Source: Nocardia neocaledoniensis (GTDB lineage Bacteria; Actinomycetota; Actinomycetes; Mycobacteriales; Mycobacteriaceae). Taken from it: 64,000 bases of DNA. The position numbers were made by a program, and so were the translations under genes. The stretch lies in contig NZ_QGTL01000001.1 in the NCBI RefSeq assembly GCF_003182135.1, positions 496,001-560,000 on the forward strand, in the 5' to 3' direction. Of this stretch, positions 1 through 7,649 are shown piece by piece (position 1 is the first letter of the stretch; every line of letters begins with the position of its first letter). The notes beneath the pieces were generated by a model. The model did not search any database. It was not told the DNA's origin and saw only the letters and a list, made by a program, of their open reading frames with translations.

Positions 1-1408
1 CGGCCTGGGTGAACAGATCGCGCACCACGGTGCGGTCCATGTCGGTCCCGGCGGCGAGCCTGCCGCTGCTCACGGCCACGATCGGCTTGCCACGTGCCAC
101 CCGCCTGGCCAGCCGGGAGAACTTGCGCGGATTACCGAAGCTCTCCAGGTAGAGCAGGATCACCTCGGTGTCGGCCGCGGTGTCCCAGAACTGCAGCAGA
201 TCGTTGCCGGAGACATCGGCGCGATTGCCCGCCGAGACGAAGGTCGACAGGCCGAGATTGCGGGCGGCGGCCTCGCCGAGAATCGCCGCGCCCAGCGGCC
301 CGGACTGGCAGAAGAAGCCGATCCGGCCGCGCTCGGGCAGCACGGGCGCGAGCGTGGCGTTCAGGCCGACGGCCGGGTCGGTGTTGGCGATGCCGAGCGC
401 GCTCGGCCCGACCACGCGCATGCCGTGGCCCCGGGCGGCGACGACGAGGTCGTGCTCGGCGGCCAGACCCGCCGGTCCCGTCTCGCCGAAGCCCGCGGTC
501 AGCACCACCAGGCCTTTGACGCCCTTGGCCATACAGTCGTCGAGCACCGAGCCGATCGCCGCGGGCGGCACGGCCACCACTGCCAGATCCACTTCGTCGG
601 GGATCTCGCGCACGGTCGCGTAGGCGCGCACCCCGCGCACCGAGCGCCGATGCGGATTGACCGGGAACACCGGTCCGCTGAAGCCGCCTGCGAGCAGGTT
701 CGCCAGCACCGCGCCGCCCACCCTGGTCCGCTCCGGTGACGCGCCGATCACCGCCACCGAACCGGGCGCCAGCAGATTTCCGACACTGCGCGCCTCGGAG
801 GCGGCCTCCCGCGAATCCCGCACCGTGCGCAGCGCTTCGGTGGGGTCGATGGCGAATTCCAGGTGGACCTCGGCGCCGTCGCGGCTGCGCTGGAGCTGAT
901 AGCCCGCTTCCCGGAACACCGTCACCATCGCCTCGTTCTCGGCGAGCACCTCGGCGACGAACGCCACCACCTCGTTCTCGGCCGCCGCCCCGGCGAGGTG
1001 CTCGAGCAGAATCGAGCCCAGCCCCCGTCCCTGGTGCTCGTCGGCGACGACGAAGGCGACCTCGGCGGCGCGCGGGCCCTCCCGATCCAGCAACTCGTAG
1101 CGGGCCACCCCGATGATCGCGTCGCCGAGCAGGGCGACCAGCCCGACCCGGTCGTGGTAGTCGACATGGGTCGTGCGGTACATGTCTTTCGCCGAGATCC
1201 GTGGGTACGGACCGAAATAGCGCAGATACCGCGTCCGATCGGAGAGCCCGGTATGGAAGGTGGCCAGGGCCGCGTCGTCGGTGGGCATGATCGGACGCAC
1301 CCGTACCACGCCACCGTCGGCAGCGAGCACGTCGGCGTTCCAATGCTGCGGCGGCGCAGGCGGATTCGCCGGGGTGTCGGGGGTGTCGGGCAGCAGCGGC
1401 TCAGTCAC
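1..1408 (-). CDS. GNAT/acyl-CoA synthetase-like protein acetyltransferase (Pat family), 3' end outside window
   Basis: The reading frame starts at GTG 1408 and runs off the left edge, giving 469 residues. Residues about 30-190 form a GNAT acetyltransferase domain with the acetyl-CoA loop DEHQGRGLGSILLEHL near residue 122. From about 210 a CoA-binding Rossmann domain follows (GSVAVIGAS), then the start of a succinyl-CoA-ligase-like region (FFCQSGPLGAAIL). This order is that of actinobacterial Pat enzymes, which acetylate lysines of metabolic enzymes such as acetyl-CoA synthetase. The start codon lies in GTGACTGA, overlapping the acuC stop by 8 bases, so the two are probably translationally coupled. 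Only the target specificity is inferred. Confidence 0.85.
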   Translation of the reverse strand, partial: MTEPLLPDTPDTPANPPAPPQHWNADVLAADGGVVRVRPIMPTDDAALATFHTGLSDRTRYLRYFGPYPRISAKDMYRTTHVDYHDRVGLVALLGDAIIGVARYELLDREGPRAAEVAFVVADEHQGRGLGSILLEHLAGAAAENEVVAFVAEVLAENEAMVTVFREAGYQLQRSRDGAEVHLEFAIDPTEALRTVRDSREAASEARSVGNLLAPGSVAVIGASPERTRVGGAVLANLLAGGFSGPVFPVNPHRRSVRGVRAYATVREIPDEVDLAVVAVPPAAIGSVLDDCMAKGVKGLVVLTAGFGETGPAGLAAEHDLVVAARGHGMRVVGPSALGIANTDPAVGLNATLAPVLPERGRIGFFCQSGPLGAAILGEAAARNLGLSTFVSAGNRADVSGNDLLQFWDTAADTEVILLYLESFGNPRKFSRLARRVARGKPIVAVSSGRLAAGTDMDRTVVRDLFTQA

Positions 1409-2651
1409 GAGGGTCCTCCGGGTCGAGGCCGAGCAGGCCGAAACTCGCCCGCCGGGTGGCCGTGATGGCGGTGTCGACGGCCCGCTGGGCGCGGATCTGG
1501 CCGGCGTCGCCGATCTCCGGTGTGCCGCCGGGACCGTCCCACGGCCGGTAGGCGGTGTCCCCGCCGTCGCTCATGCTGGCCGGTGGCTGCACGCGCGGCG
1601 ACGCGGCGCGCACCTGGTCGATCCAGTCGGCCGGGACCGGCGTCTCGGGCGGCAATGGGCGGTCCAGGGCCGCCGCGATCAGGTGGGTCCAGGCACGGGG
1701 CACCACCCGCACCACGCCGTACCCGCCGCCGCCGACGGCCAGCCACCGGCCCTCGGCATGGCGGTCGGCGAGCTCGCGCATGGCCAGGAACGCGGCGCGC
1801 TGACCGTCGACCGTGAGTTCCAGATCGGCGAGCGGGTCCTCGCGATGGGTGTCCACCCCGCACTGGCTGACGATGATCTGTGGCCGGAACGCGGCCACCG
1901 CGCCGGGCACCACGGCGTGGAAGGCCCGCAGCCACTGCGCATCCCGGGTGCCGGGCAGCAGCGGCAGGTTGATCGAGGTGCCCTCGGCCGCGCCGTGCCC
2001 GGTCTCGGTCGGCCAGCCGGTGTTGGGCCACAGGGTCGCCGGATGCTGGTGCAGCGAGACGGTGAGCACGCGCGGATCGGCGTAGAAGGCGCGCTGCACG
2101 CCGTCGCCGTGGTGGACGTCGACGTCGAGGTAGGCGATGCGGTCGAAGCCGTGGTCGAGCAGCCAGGAGATCGCGATCGCGGCATCGTTGTAGACGCAGA
2201 ACCCCGCCGCCGAATCCGGCATGGCGTGATGCATCCCGCCGCCGATGCTCACCGCCCGCCTGGTGCGGCCCGCGGCGATCTCGCGCGCCGCGGCCAGGGT
2301 TCCGCCGACGATGACCGAGGCCGCCTCGTGCATGTGCGGGAAGACCGGGTTGTCGGCCGTCCCCAGGCCGTACGCGGTGTCCTCCGGCGTCGGCGGACCG
2401 TCACCCACGCGACGCACCGCCTCGATATAGGCCCCGCTGTGCACGCGCAGCAGGTCGGTCTCGGTGGCCGATTCCGGCGAGAGCCGCTCGACACCGTCGA
2501 GTACACCCAGACTTTCGGCCAGCGACATGGTGAACTTCAAGCGCGCCGGTTTCATCGGATGCTCCGGCGTCCAGGTGTAACCGAGGAATCGCTCGGTCCA
2601 CACGACGGTGCCCGGCTCAGTGCTGCGCGGCGGCGTGACCATGGTCGCCAC
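1401..2651 (-). CDS. acuC: AcuC, class I HDAC-like protein deacetylase
   Basis: This 416-residue protein belongs to the histone deacetylase/acetoin-utilisation AcuC family of zinc-dependent lysine deacetylases. The His-His pair lies in GGMHHAMPDSAAGFCVYND (about residues 137-155), and the metal-ligand segment is LDVDVHHGDG followed by SLHQHPATLWPNTG. The length is slightly over the Bacillus AcuC size. Translation starts at GTG 2651 and the end overlaps the start of the Pat-type acetyltransferase by 8 bases. Known acu systems pair an acetyltransferase with AcuC to switch acetyl-CoA synthetase on and off, and this adjacency suggests the same. It is transcribed divergently from ideR. Confidence 0.92.
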   Translation of the reverse strand: MATMVTPPRSTEPGTVVWTERFLGYTWTPEHPMKPARLKFTMSLAESLGVLDGVERLSPESATETDLLRVHSGAYIEAVRRVGDGPPTPEDTAYGLGTADNPVFPHMHEAASVIVGGTLAAAREIAAGRTRRAVSIGGGMHHAMPDSAAGFCVYNDAAIAISWLLDHGFDRIAYLDVDVHHGDGVQRAFYADPRVLTVSLHQHPATLWPNTGWPTETGHGAAEGTSINLPLLPGTRDAQWLRAFHAVVPGAVAAFRPQIIVSQCGVDTHREDPLADLELTVDGQRAAFLAMRELADRHAEGRWLAVGGGGYGVVRVVPRAWTHLIAAALDRPLPPETPVPADWIDQVRAASPRVQPPASMSDGGDTAYRPWDGPGGTPEIGDAGQIRAQRAVDTAITATRRASFGLLGLDPEDPRD

Positions 2652-2742
2652 GCTAGCCGGAAGCAGCGGGCCCCGTGTGGCGTTGACATGCAGTAGAAAT
2701 AGGGCCGCTGGTCCGACGGGCGGACCGGCGTTCGCGCGTGGG

Positions 2743-2748
2743 TAGAAT
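2743..2748 (+). promoter_or_regulatory. Candidate -10 element for ideR
   Basis: TAGAAT, preceded by GGG, lies 22 bases before the ideR GTG in the 119-bp gap between the divergent acuC and ideR genes. No good -35 is present at the usual distance. A TTGACA at 2683-2688 is too far away and has no clear -10 partner. The call rests on the -10 match alone. Confidence 0.4.
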
Positions 2749-2770
2749 CATGCCGACGAAGGGGTAACAG

Positions 2771-3460
2771 GTGAAGGATCTGGTCGACACCACGGAGATG
2801 TATCTCCGTACCATCTACGACCTCGAGGAGGAGGGCGTGGTGCCGCTGCGGGCGCGCATCGCCGAGCGGCTCGAGCAGAGTGGTCCGACCGTGAGCCAGA
2901 CGGTCGCCCGGATGGAACGCGACGGCTTGCTCCTCGTCGCCGGCGACCGCCACCTCGAGCTGACCGACAAGGGCCGCGCGATGGCGGTCGCGGTCATGCG
3001 CAAGCACCGGCTCGCCGAGCGCTTGCTGGTCGACATCATCGGCCTCGACTGGCAGAACGTGCACGCCGAGGCGTGTCGCTGGGAGCACGTGATGAGCGAG
3101 GAGGTGGAGCGGCGCCTGATCGAGGTGCTCAACCACCCGACCACCTCGCCCTACGGCAACCCCATCCCCGGCCTGGACGAACTCGGTCTCGGCGAGGTCC
3201 CCGCCGCCGAGGAGAAGCTCGTCCGGCTCTCCGATCTGCCCAACGGCACGCTGCACGCCGTGGTGGTGCGCAGGCTCGCCGAGCACATCCAGACCGATCC
3301 CGAGGTCATCGGACGGCTGCGCGAGGCCGGCGTGGTGCCCGACGCGCGCGTCAGCGTGGAGACCAAGCCGGGTGCGGTGCTGATCACGGTGCCCGGGCAC
3401 GCCGGCGGGTTCGAACTGTCCGAGGAGATGGCGCACGCCGTCCAGGTGAGGCTGGTCTGA
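2771..3460 (+). CDS. ideR: IdeR, iron-dependent transcriptional repressor (DtxR family)
   Basis: This 229-residue protein is nearly colinear with M. tuberculosis IdeR over its first 130 residues. The winged HTH occupies about residues 1-73 (SGPTVSQTVARMERDGLL). All metal ligands are in register: Met10, Cys102, Glu105 and His106 for one site, and His79, Glu83 and His98 for the other. The C-terminal SH3-like domain spans about 150-229. With Fe2+ bound it represses siderophore genes and activates iron storage in mycobacteria. The start is GTG 2771, giving MKDLVDTTEM, equal to the family N-terminus. galE follows after 3 bases, as in the dtxR-galE pair of corynebacteria. Confidence 0.97.
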   Translation: MKDLVDTTEMYLRTIYDLEEEGVVPLRARIAERLEQSGPTVSQTVARMERDGLLLVAGDRHLELTDKGRAMAVAVMRKHRLAERLLVDIIGLDWQNVHAEACRWEHVMSEEVERRLIEVLNHPTTSPYGNPIPGLDELGLGEVPAAEEKLVRLSDLPNGTLHAVVVRRLAEHIQTDPEVIGRLREAGVVPDARVSVETKPGAVLITVPGHAGGFELSEEMAHAVQVRLV

Positions 3461-3463
3461 GTC

Positions 3464-4444
3464 GTGAAGCTTCTGGTCACCGGCGGCGCCGGGTACGTGG
3501 GTGGCGTGTGCGCCGCCGTCCTGCTCGAACAGGGTCACGAGGTCGTCGTCGTCGACGATCTCTCCACCGGTAACGCCGACGGCGTCCCGGCGGGCGCGCG
3601 TTTCGTCGACGGCGACATCGCCGAGGCGGCGCCTGCCCTGCTGCGGGCCGAATCCTTCGACGGCGTCCTGCATTTCGCGGCGCAGTCGCTGGTCGGCGAG
3701 TCGGTGGAGAAGCCGGAGAAGTACTGGCACGGCAACGTGGTGAAGACCCTCACCCTGCTCGAGGCGATTCGCGAGACCGGGACGCCGCGACTGGTGTTCT
3801 CCTCCACCGCGGCCGTCTACGGCGAGCCCGAGCAGGTGCCGATCACCGAGGACTCCCCCGCCCGCCCCACCAATCCCTACGGCGCGAGCAAGCTGGCCAT
3901 CGACCACGCGATCACCTCCTACGCGGTCGCGCACGGCCTGGCCGCGACCAGCCTGCGCTACTTCAACGTGGCGGGCGCCTACGCCGGTCTCGGCGAGAAC
4001 CGCGTGGTGGAAACGCATCTGATCCCCCTCGTGTTGCAGGTGGCGCTGGGCCACCGCAAGGCCATCTCCGTGTACGGCACCGACTGGCCGACGCCGGACG
4101 GAACGTGCGTGCGTGACTACATCCACATCCGCGATCTGGCGCAGGCGCATCTGCTGGCGCTGTCCTCTGCGCAGCCGGGCACCCACCGCATCCTGAATCT
4201 GGGTTCGGGCACGGGTTTCTCGGTGCGCGAGGTCATCTCGGCCTGCGAGCGCGTCACCGGGCTGCCGGTCGAGGCGATCGACGCGCCGCGCCGCGCGGGC
4301 GACCCGGCCGTGCTCATCGCCTCGAGTGAACGGGCGATCAGCGAACTGGGCTGGCGCCCCGAGCACAACGACCTCGACGAGATCGTCACCGACGCCTGGG
4401 AATTCCTGCGTTCCCTGGGCGACAAGGCCCACAGCGCCCGCTGA
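3464..4444 (+). CDS. galE: GalE, UDP-glucose 4-epimerase
   Basis: This 326-residue extended short-chain dehydrogenase interconverts UDP-glucose and UDP-galactose, the precursor for cell-wall galactan. The N-terminal NAD motif is [10 protein letters not shown]. The catalytic Ser lies in [11 protein letters not shown] and the Tyr-Lys pair in [16 protein letters not shown] is typical of GalE. The GTG start is 3 bases after the ideR stop, so the gene is probably read from the ideR promoter. It ends 21 bases from the convergent DUF4192 gene. Confidence 0.93.
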   Translation: MKLLVTGGAGYVGGVCAAVLLEQGHEVVVVDDLSTGNADGVPAGARFVDGDIAEAAPALLRAESFDGVLHFAAQSLVGESVEKPEKYWHGNVVKTLTLLEAIRETGTPRLVFSSTAAVYGEPEQVPITEDSPARPTNPYGASKLAIDHAITSYAVAHGLAATSLRYFNVAGAYAGLGENRVVETHLIPLVLQVALGHRKAISVYGTDWPTPDGTCVRDYIHIRDLAQAHLLALSSAQPGTHRILNLGSGTGFSVREVISACERVTGLPVEAIDAPRRAGDPAVLIASSERAISELGWRPEHNDLDEIVTDAWEFLRSLGDKAHSAR

Positions 4445-4465
4445 CCCCGGCCCGGATCGACTCTC

Positions 4466-5632
4466 TCACAGGTCGATCGGGCCCAGGTCGACGCCGAGAT
4501 CGGCCGCCACCTGACGGCCGCACAGCGCCAGGGTGTGCAACCGTTCCGGGCGCAGGCCGCTCTGCAACGAGGTCTCCAGCAGCACCGCCATCGCATGGTC
4601 GGCGTCGGCGTCGATGCCGGCCGCGAGGGCGATCCCGGCGAACGGGCCGTCACCGCGGACGTAGGCGCTGAAGCCGAGCAGCGCCGCGGCCTCGGCGCGA
4701 TCGCTGCCCTGCGTCGCCCGGACGAGCTGGACCCACAGCTGTTCGGCGGCCTCGGCGTGATCGCCCAGCGCCAGGCCGTACATGGCGTCGCGGATCGGGC
4801 GATCGCGCAGGGTCGCGGCCAGCCGCGCCAGTTCCCGGTCGGCGCGCGGCACGCCGGATTCGGTGTCGGCGATCTGCCACAACACCCACTCCAGCGCGCG
4901 CCGCTGGAACACCGGGCCGCGTCCGGCCCGTTCGGCGGCCGCCAGCCCGCGGCGATACCGCGTCACCGCCGGGCGCAGCCAGGTGTTCACCCGCGCGCAC
5001 AGCGCGGGGTCGGGCCCGACGAGCGCGGTCAGCTCACCGCGGGAACGACGGATCTGTCTGCCGTCGAGCACGTGGGACAGCGCGACCGGTGAGGCCGCCG
5101 GATCGCCCACCACACCGCCCGCCGTCCGGTCGAACAGGCTGTGGAACCGCGCGCCCGCCACGATCCCGGGCACCGTCCAGGCGCCGCGTACCGCGATCCC
5201 CGCGTCACCGAACGCCTCGAGCAGGGACGCGGCGCGCAGGGCCTGGACCGCCCTGGCCTCGACGCGCTCGTCGATGAACATCGCGAGCACCGTGTTCGCC
5301 CGCTCGCGCACGCAGATCGAACCGACGCACGCCGTGAACTGCTCGACGCGCCGCGGATCGCCGACCCCGTCCAGGTCGAACCGCACGATCGCCTCGATCG
5401 CGGCCGCGCCGGTGCGGCCCGGCTCGTGCAGCACGGCGACCACCAGGGAGCGTTCGGGAACGAACCCGAGCATCGCGGGCAGGGCGGCGATGAGCTCGCC
5501 GGGATCGTCCACCCGCAGCGGTCGCCGCGGTCGCTCGGCCGGGTAGGCGGGGGTGGATTCGGCGCAGGCGAGCGCGCGGGGGAACAGTCCGGTGCGGTGG
5601 GTGCGGCGGGGCGAGTTCGTCGAGGGCGTCAT
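4466..5632 (-). CDS. DUF4192 family protein
   Basis: This 388-residue soluble protein matches the actinobacterial DUF4192 family. The signature is PGELIAALPAMLGFVPERS followed by LVVAVL near residues 45-70, then an alpha-helical Ala/Arg-rich body. No signal peptide, membrane segment or catalytic motif is visible, and the function of the family is not known to me. It converges on galE with a 21-bp gap. The ATG at 5632 was chosen because the next in-frame starts would remove part of the family N-terminus. Confidence 0.8.
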   Translation of the reverse strand: MTPSTNSPRRTHRTGLFPRALACAESTPAYPAERPRRPLRVDDPGELIAALPAMLGFVPERSLVVAVLHEPGRTGAAAIEAIVRFDLDGVGDPRRVEQFTACVGSICVRERANTVLAMFIDERVEARAVQALRAASLLEAFGDAGIAVRGAWTVPGIVAGARFHSLFDRTAGGVVGDPAASPVALSHVLDGRQIRRSRGELTALVGPDPALCARVNTWLRPAVTRYRRGLAAAERAGRGPVFQRRALEWVLWQIADTESGVPRADRELARLAATLRDRPIRDAMYGLALGDHAEAAEQLWVQLVRATQGSDRAEAAALLGFSAYVRGDGPFAGIALAAGIDADADHAMAVLLETSLQSGLRPERLHTLALCGRQVAADLGVDLGPIDL

Positions 5633-5778
5633 GGCTCCACGGTGCCCGGCGGCCGCTCCCGCGCCGCGGCGGCGACCTGGGCTTTTCCCCGCCCTGTTGA
5701 CACCGCGTGACCTGTGGAGCGATCCCGGTCGCGGCGCGGCGGCCGCGGCGATGATGTCACCGCCGCGTGGTAGGCGCC

Positions 5779-6492
5779 TCAGCCGCCGCGAACCCCGCGC
5801 ACCGCCGTCGCGAACAGCTCGTCGACCGCGGCCCGGTCGGGCTCGCCGGCGCCGAAGGTCATCGAGGTCACCGTGATCCGCACGTCCCCGATCTGGCCGA
5901 CCGAGGTCTGCATCGTCTGGGTCAGCCCGGCGCCGCCGATGTCGGGAGTCACGGTGCGCCGCAACGAGATCGCGTCGTCGGCGCCGGCCGGGACCACGGT
6001 GTCGACGGCGGTCGTGACGGTGGCGGAGGCGCCGGCGCGGTCGACCCTGATCCGTTCGCAGCCGGCGAGCCGATCGCGCAGCCGGGCCAGCTGTTCGGTG
6101 GTTCTGGCCAGTTCGACGGTCAGTGTGGCCCGGTGCGTGTCGTCGTTGCCGACGGCGACCGAGGCCGGTTCGCCCTCGGCGTCGGTCTCGGGCGGCGTGC
6201 AGTTCGCCGGGTCGACGGTGGCGCCCGCCCCGACCCCGTCCAGATCACCCGCGGCGGCGGCCGCGGCCTGCGGGGGCAGCACGACGGCGGGGTACCTGGC
6301 CGGGAAGCGCTGCGGGGTGGGCAGCAGATCGGCCAGCGCGCCGTCGACGTGTCGCACGGCCGTCACACTCTGGGCGACCGGCGTCCCGCTGATCCGCTCC
6401 CCACAGCCGGTCAGCGCCAGGAGAGACAGCGCCACCACGCCGACGAGCGCCCGGGCCGTCGCCCCGGGCGGTGCCGATTCCGCCACGTTCAC
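5779..6492 (-). CDS. Putative lipoprotein of unknown function
   Basis: This 237-residue protein has a lipoprotein signal peptide: a hydrophobic stretch (LVGVVALSLLALTG) ending in the lipobox LALTGC with Cys30. The mature part should sit on the outer face of the cytoplasmic membrane. It contains two further cysteines (ANCTPP, AGCERI) that may form a disulfide, and a C-terminal beta-rich segment (GDVRITVTSMTFG). The shape is like the small mycobacterial Lpp or sensor-domain lipoproteins, but I do not recognise a named family. GTG 6492 was chosen as start; a GTG at 6486 is also possible. It is divergent from the PAC2 gene. Confidence 0.7.
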   Translation of the reverse strand: MNVAESAPPGATARALVGVVALSLLALTGCGERISGTPVAQSVTAVRHVDGALADLLPTPQRFPARYPAVVLPPQAAAAAAGDLDGVGAGATVDPANCTPPETDAEGEPASVAVGNDDTHRATLTVELARTTEQLARLRDRLAGCERIRVDRAGASATVTTAVDTVVPAGADDAISLRRTVTPDIGGAGLTQTMQTSVGQIGDVRITVTSMTFGAGEPDRAAVDELFATAVRGVRGG

Positions 6493-6687
6493 CCCACCCA
6501 CTGTGCCGCACCGGAGCGGGGCGCGCGTGACCGCCACGCCGCGCGGGAATGCCGAGGCAGGCGGAGCTGTTGTGCAACAGGACGAGCCGTCCTCCGGCCG
6601 TGTGCGTGGCGTCTGCTCGCGTGGGGGACAATGGAGGCCGCTTCCCCCGCCGCGAGCGTTGGTGGACCGCGCAGGAAGGAGTACGCG

Positions 6688-7632
6688 ATGGACGATCAGT
6701 CGCACATGTACGAGCTGGAGTTCCCGGCACCGCAGCTGTCGGCGGACGACGGCGCCGGTCCCGTGCTGGTGCACGGGCTCGAGGGCTTCACCGATGCCGG
6801 GCACGCCGTGCGCCTGGCCACCACGCACCTGCGCGAGAGCCTGGAATCCGAGCTCGTCGCCTCGTTCGACGTCGACGAGCTGCTCGACTACCGCTCGCGC
6901 CGCCCGCTGATGACGTTCAAGACCGATCACTTCTCCGACTACGCCGAGCCGGAGCTCAACCTGTGGGCCCTGCGCGACACCGCGGGCACCCCGTTCCTGC
7001 TGCTGGCCGGTCTGGAACCGGATCTGCGCTGGGAGAAGTTCACCACCGCGGTGCGGTTGCTGGCCGAGCAGTTGGGCGTGCGCCGCACGATCGGGCTCTC
7101 GGCGATCCCGATGGCGATCCCGCACACCCGTCCGCTCGGCGTCACCGCGCATTCCTCGGATCGGACGCTGATCGGCGAGCACCAGCGCTGGCCGGGCGAA
7201 CTGCAGGTGCCGGGCAGCGCGTCCTCGCTGCTCGAGTTCCGGATGGCCCAGCACGGGCACGAATCGCTCGGGTTCTCCGTGCACGTGCCGCACTACCTGG
7301 CCCAGACCGACTACCCCGAGGCGGCCCAGACGCTGCTGGAGAACGTGGCCGACAACACCGGCCTCGAGCTGCCGCTCGCGGCGCTGGGTGAGGCGGCGGC
7401 GCGGGTGCGCGAGCAGGTGGCCGAGCACATCGCGGGCAACGAGGAGGTCGAGACGGTCGTCACGGCGCTGGAACGCCAGTACGACAGCTTCGTCACCGCC
7501 CAGGAGCGCCAGTCGAGCCTGCTCGCGGGCGACGGCGAGCTGCCCAGCGGCGACGAGCTCGGCGCCGAATTCGAGCGTTTCCTGGCCGAACAGGGCGGTT
7601 ACGGCGACACCTCCGCCGACGGCGAGGACTGA
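6688..7632 (+). CDS. PAC2 family protein (Rv2714-like)
   Basis: This 314-residue protein belongs to the PAC2 family, related to archaeal proteasome-assembly chaperone-like proteins; Rv2714 is the mycobacterial member. Family features are the N-terminal LVHGLEGFTDAGHAVRLA, the segment PLMTFKTDHFSDY, and GLSAIPMAIPHTRPLGVT around residue 140. The C-terminal 70 residues are acidic and probably helical. The ATG at 6688 has a good ribosome site (AGGAAGGA at 6673-6680). The helicase gene starts 17 bases downstream, so the two are probably cotranscribed. The biochemical role is not established. Confidence 0.88.
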   Translation: MDDQSHMYELEFPAPQLSADDGAGPVLVHGLEGFTDAGHAVRLATTHLRESLESELVASFDVDELLDYRSRRPLMTFKTDHFSDYAEPELNLWALRDTAGTPFLLLAGLEPDLRWEKFTTAVRLLAEQLGVRRTIGLSAIPMAIPHTRPLGVTAHSSDRTLIGEHQRWPGELQVPGSASSLLEFRMAQHGHESLGFSVHVPHYLAQTDYPEAAQTLLENVADNTGLELPLAALGEAAARVREQVAEHIAGNEEVETVVTALERQYDSFVTAQERQSSLLAGDGELPSGDELGAEFERFLAEQGGYGDTSADGED

Positions 7633-7649
7633 ACCACCGACCCACTAGG

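Noticed and set aside
2683..2688. TTGACA as -35 of ideR
   Set aside because: No -10 at 16-18 bases, and it is 60 bases from the best -10.
3440..3470. IdeR iron box controlling galE
   Set aside because: No TTAGGTTAGGCTAACCTAA-like sequence is present in the 3-base gap or around it.
2552..4432. Long open frame antisense to ideR and galE
   Set aside because: Both genes on the other strand are certain, and the antisense product is His/Asp/Arg-rich with no motif.
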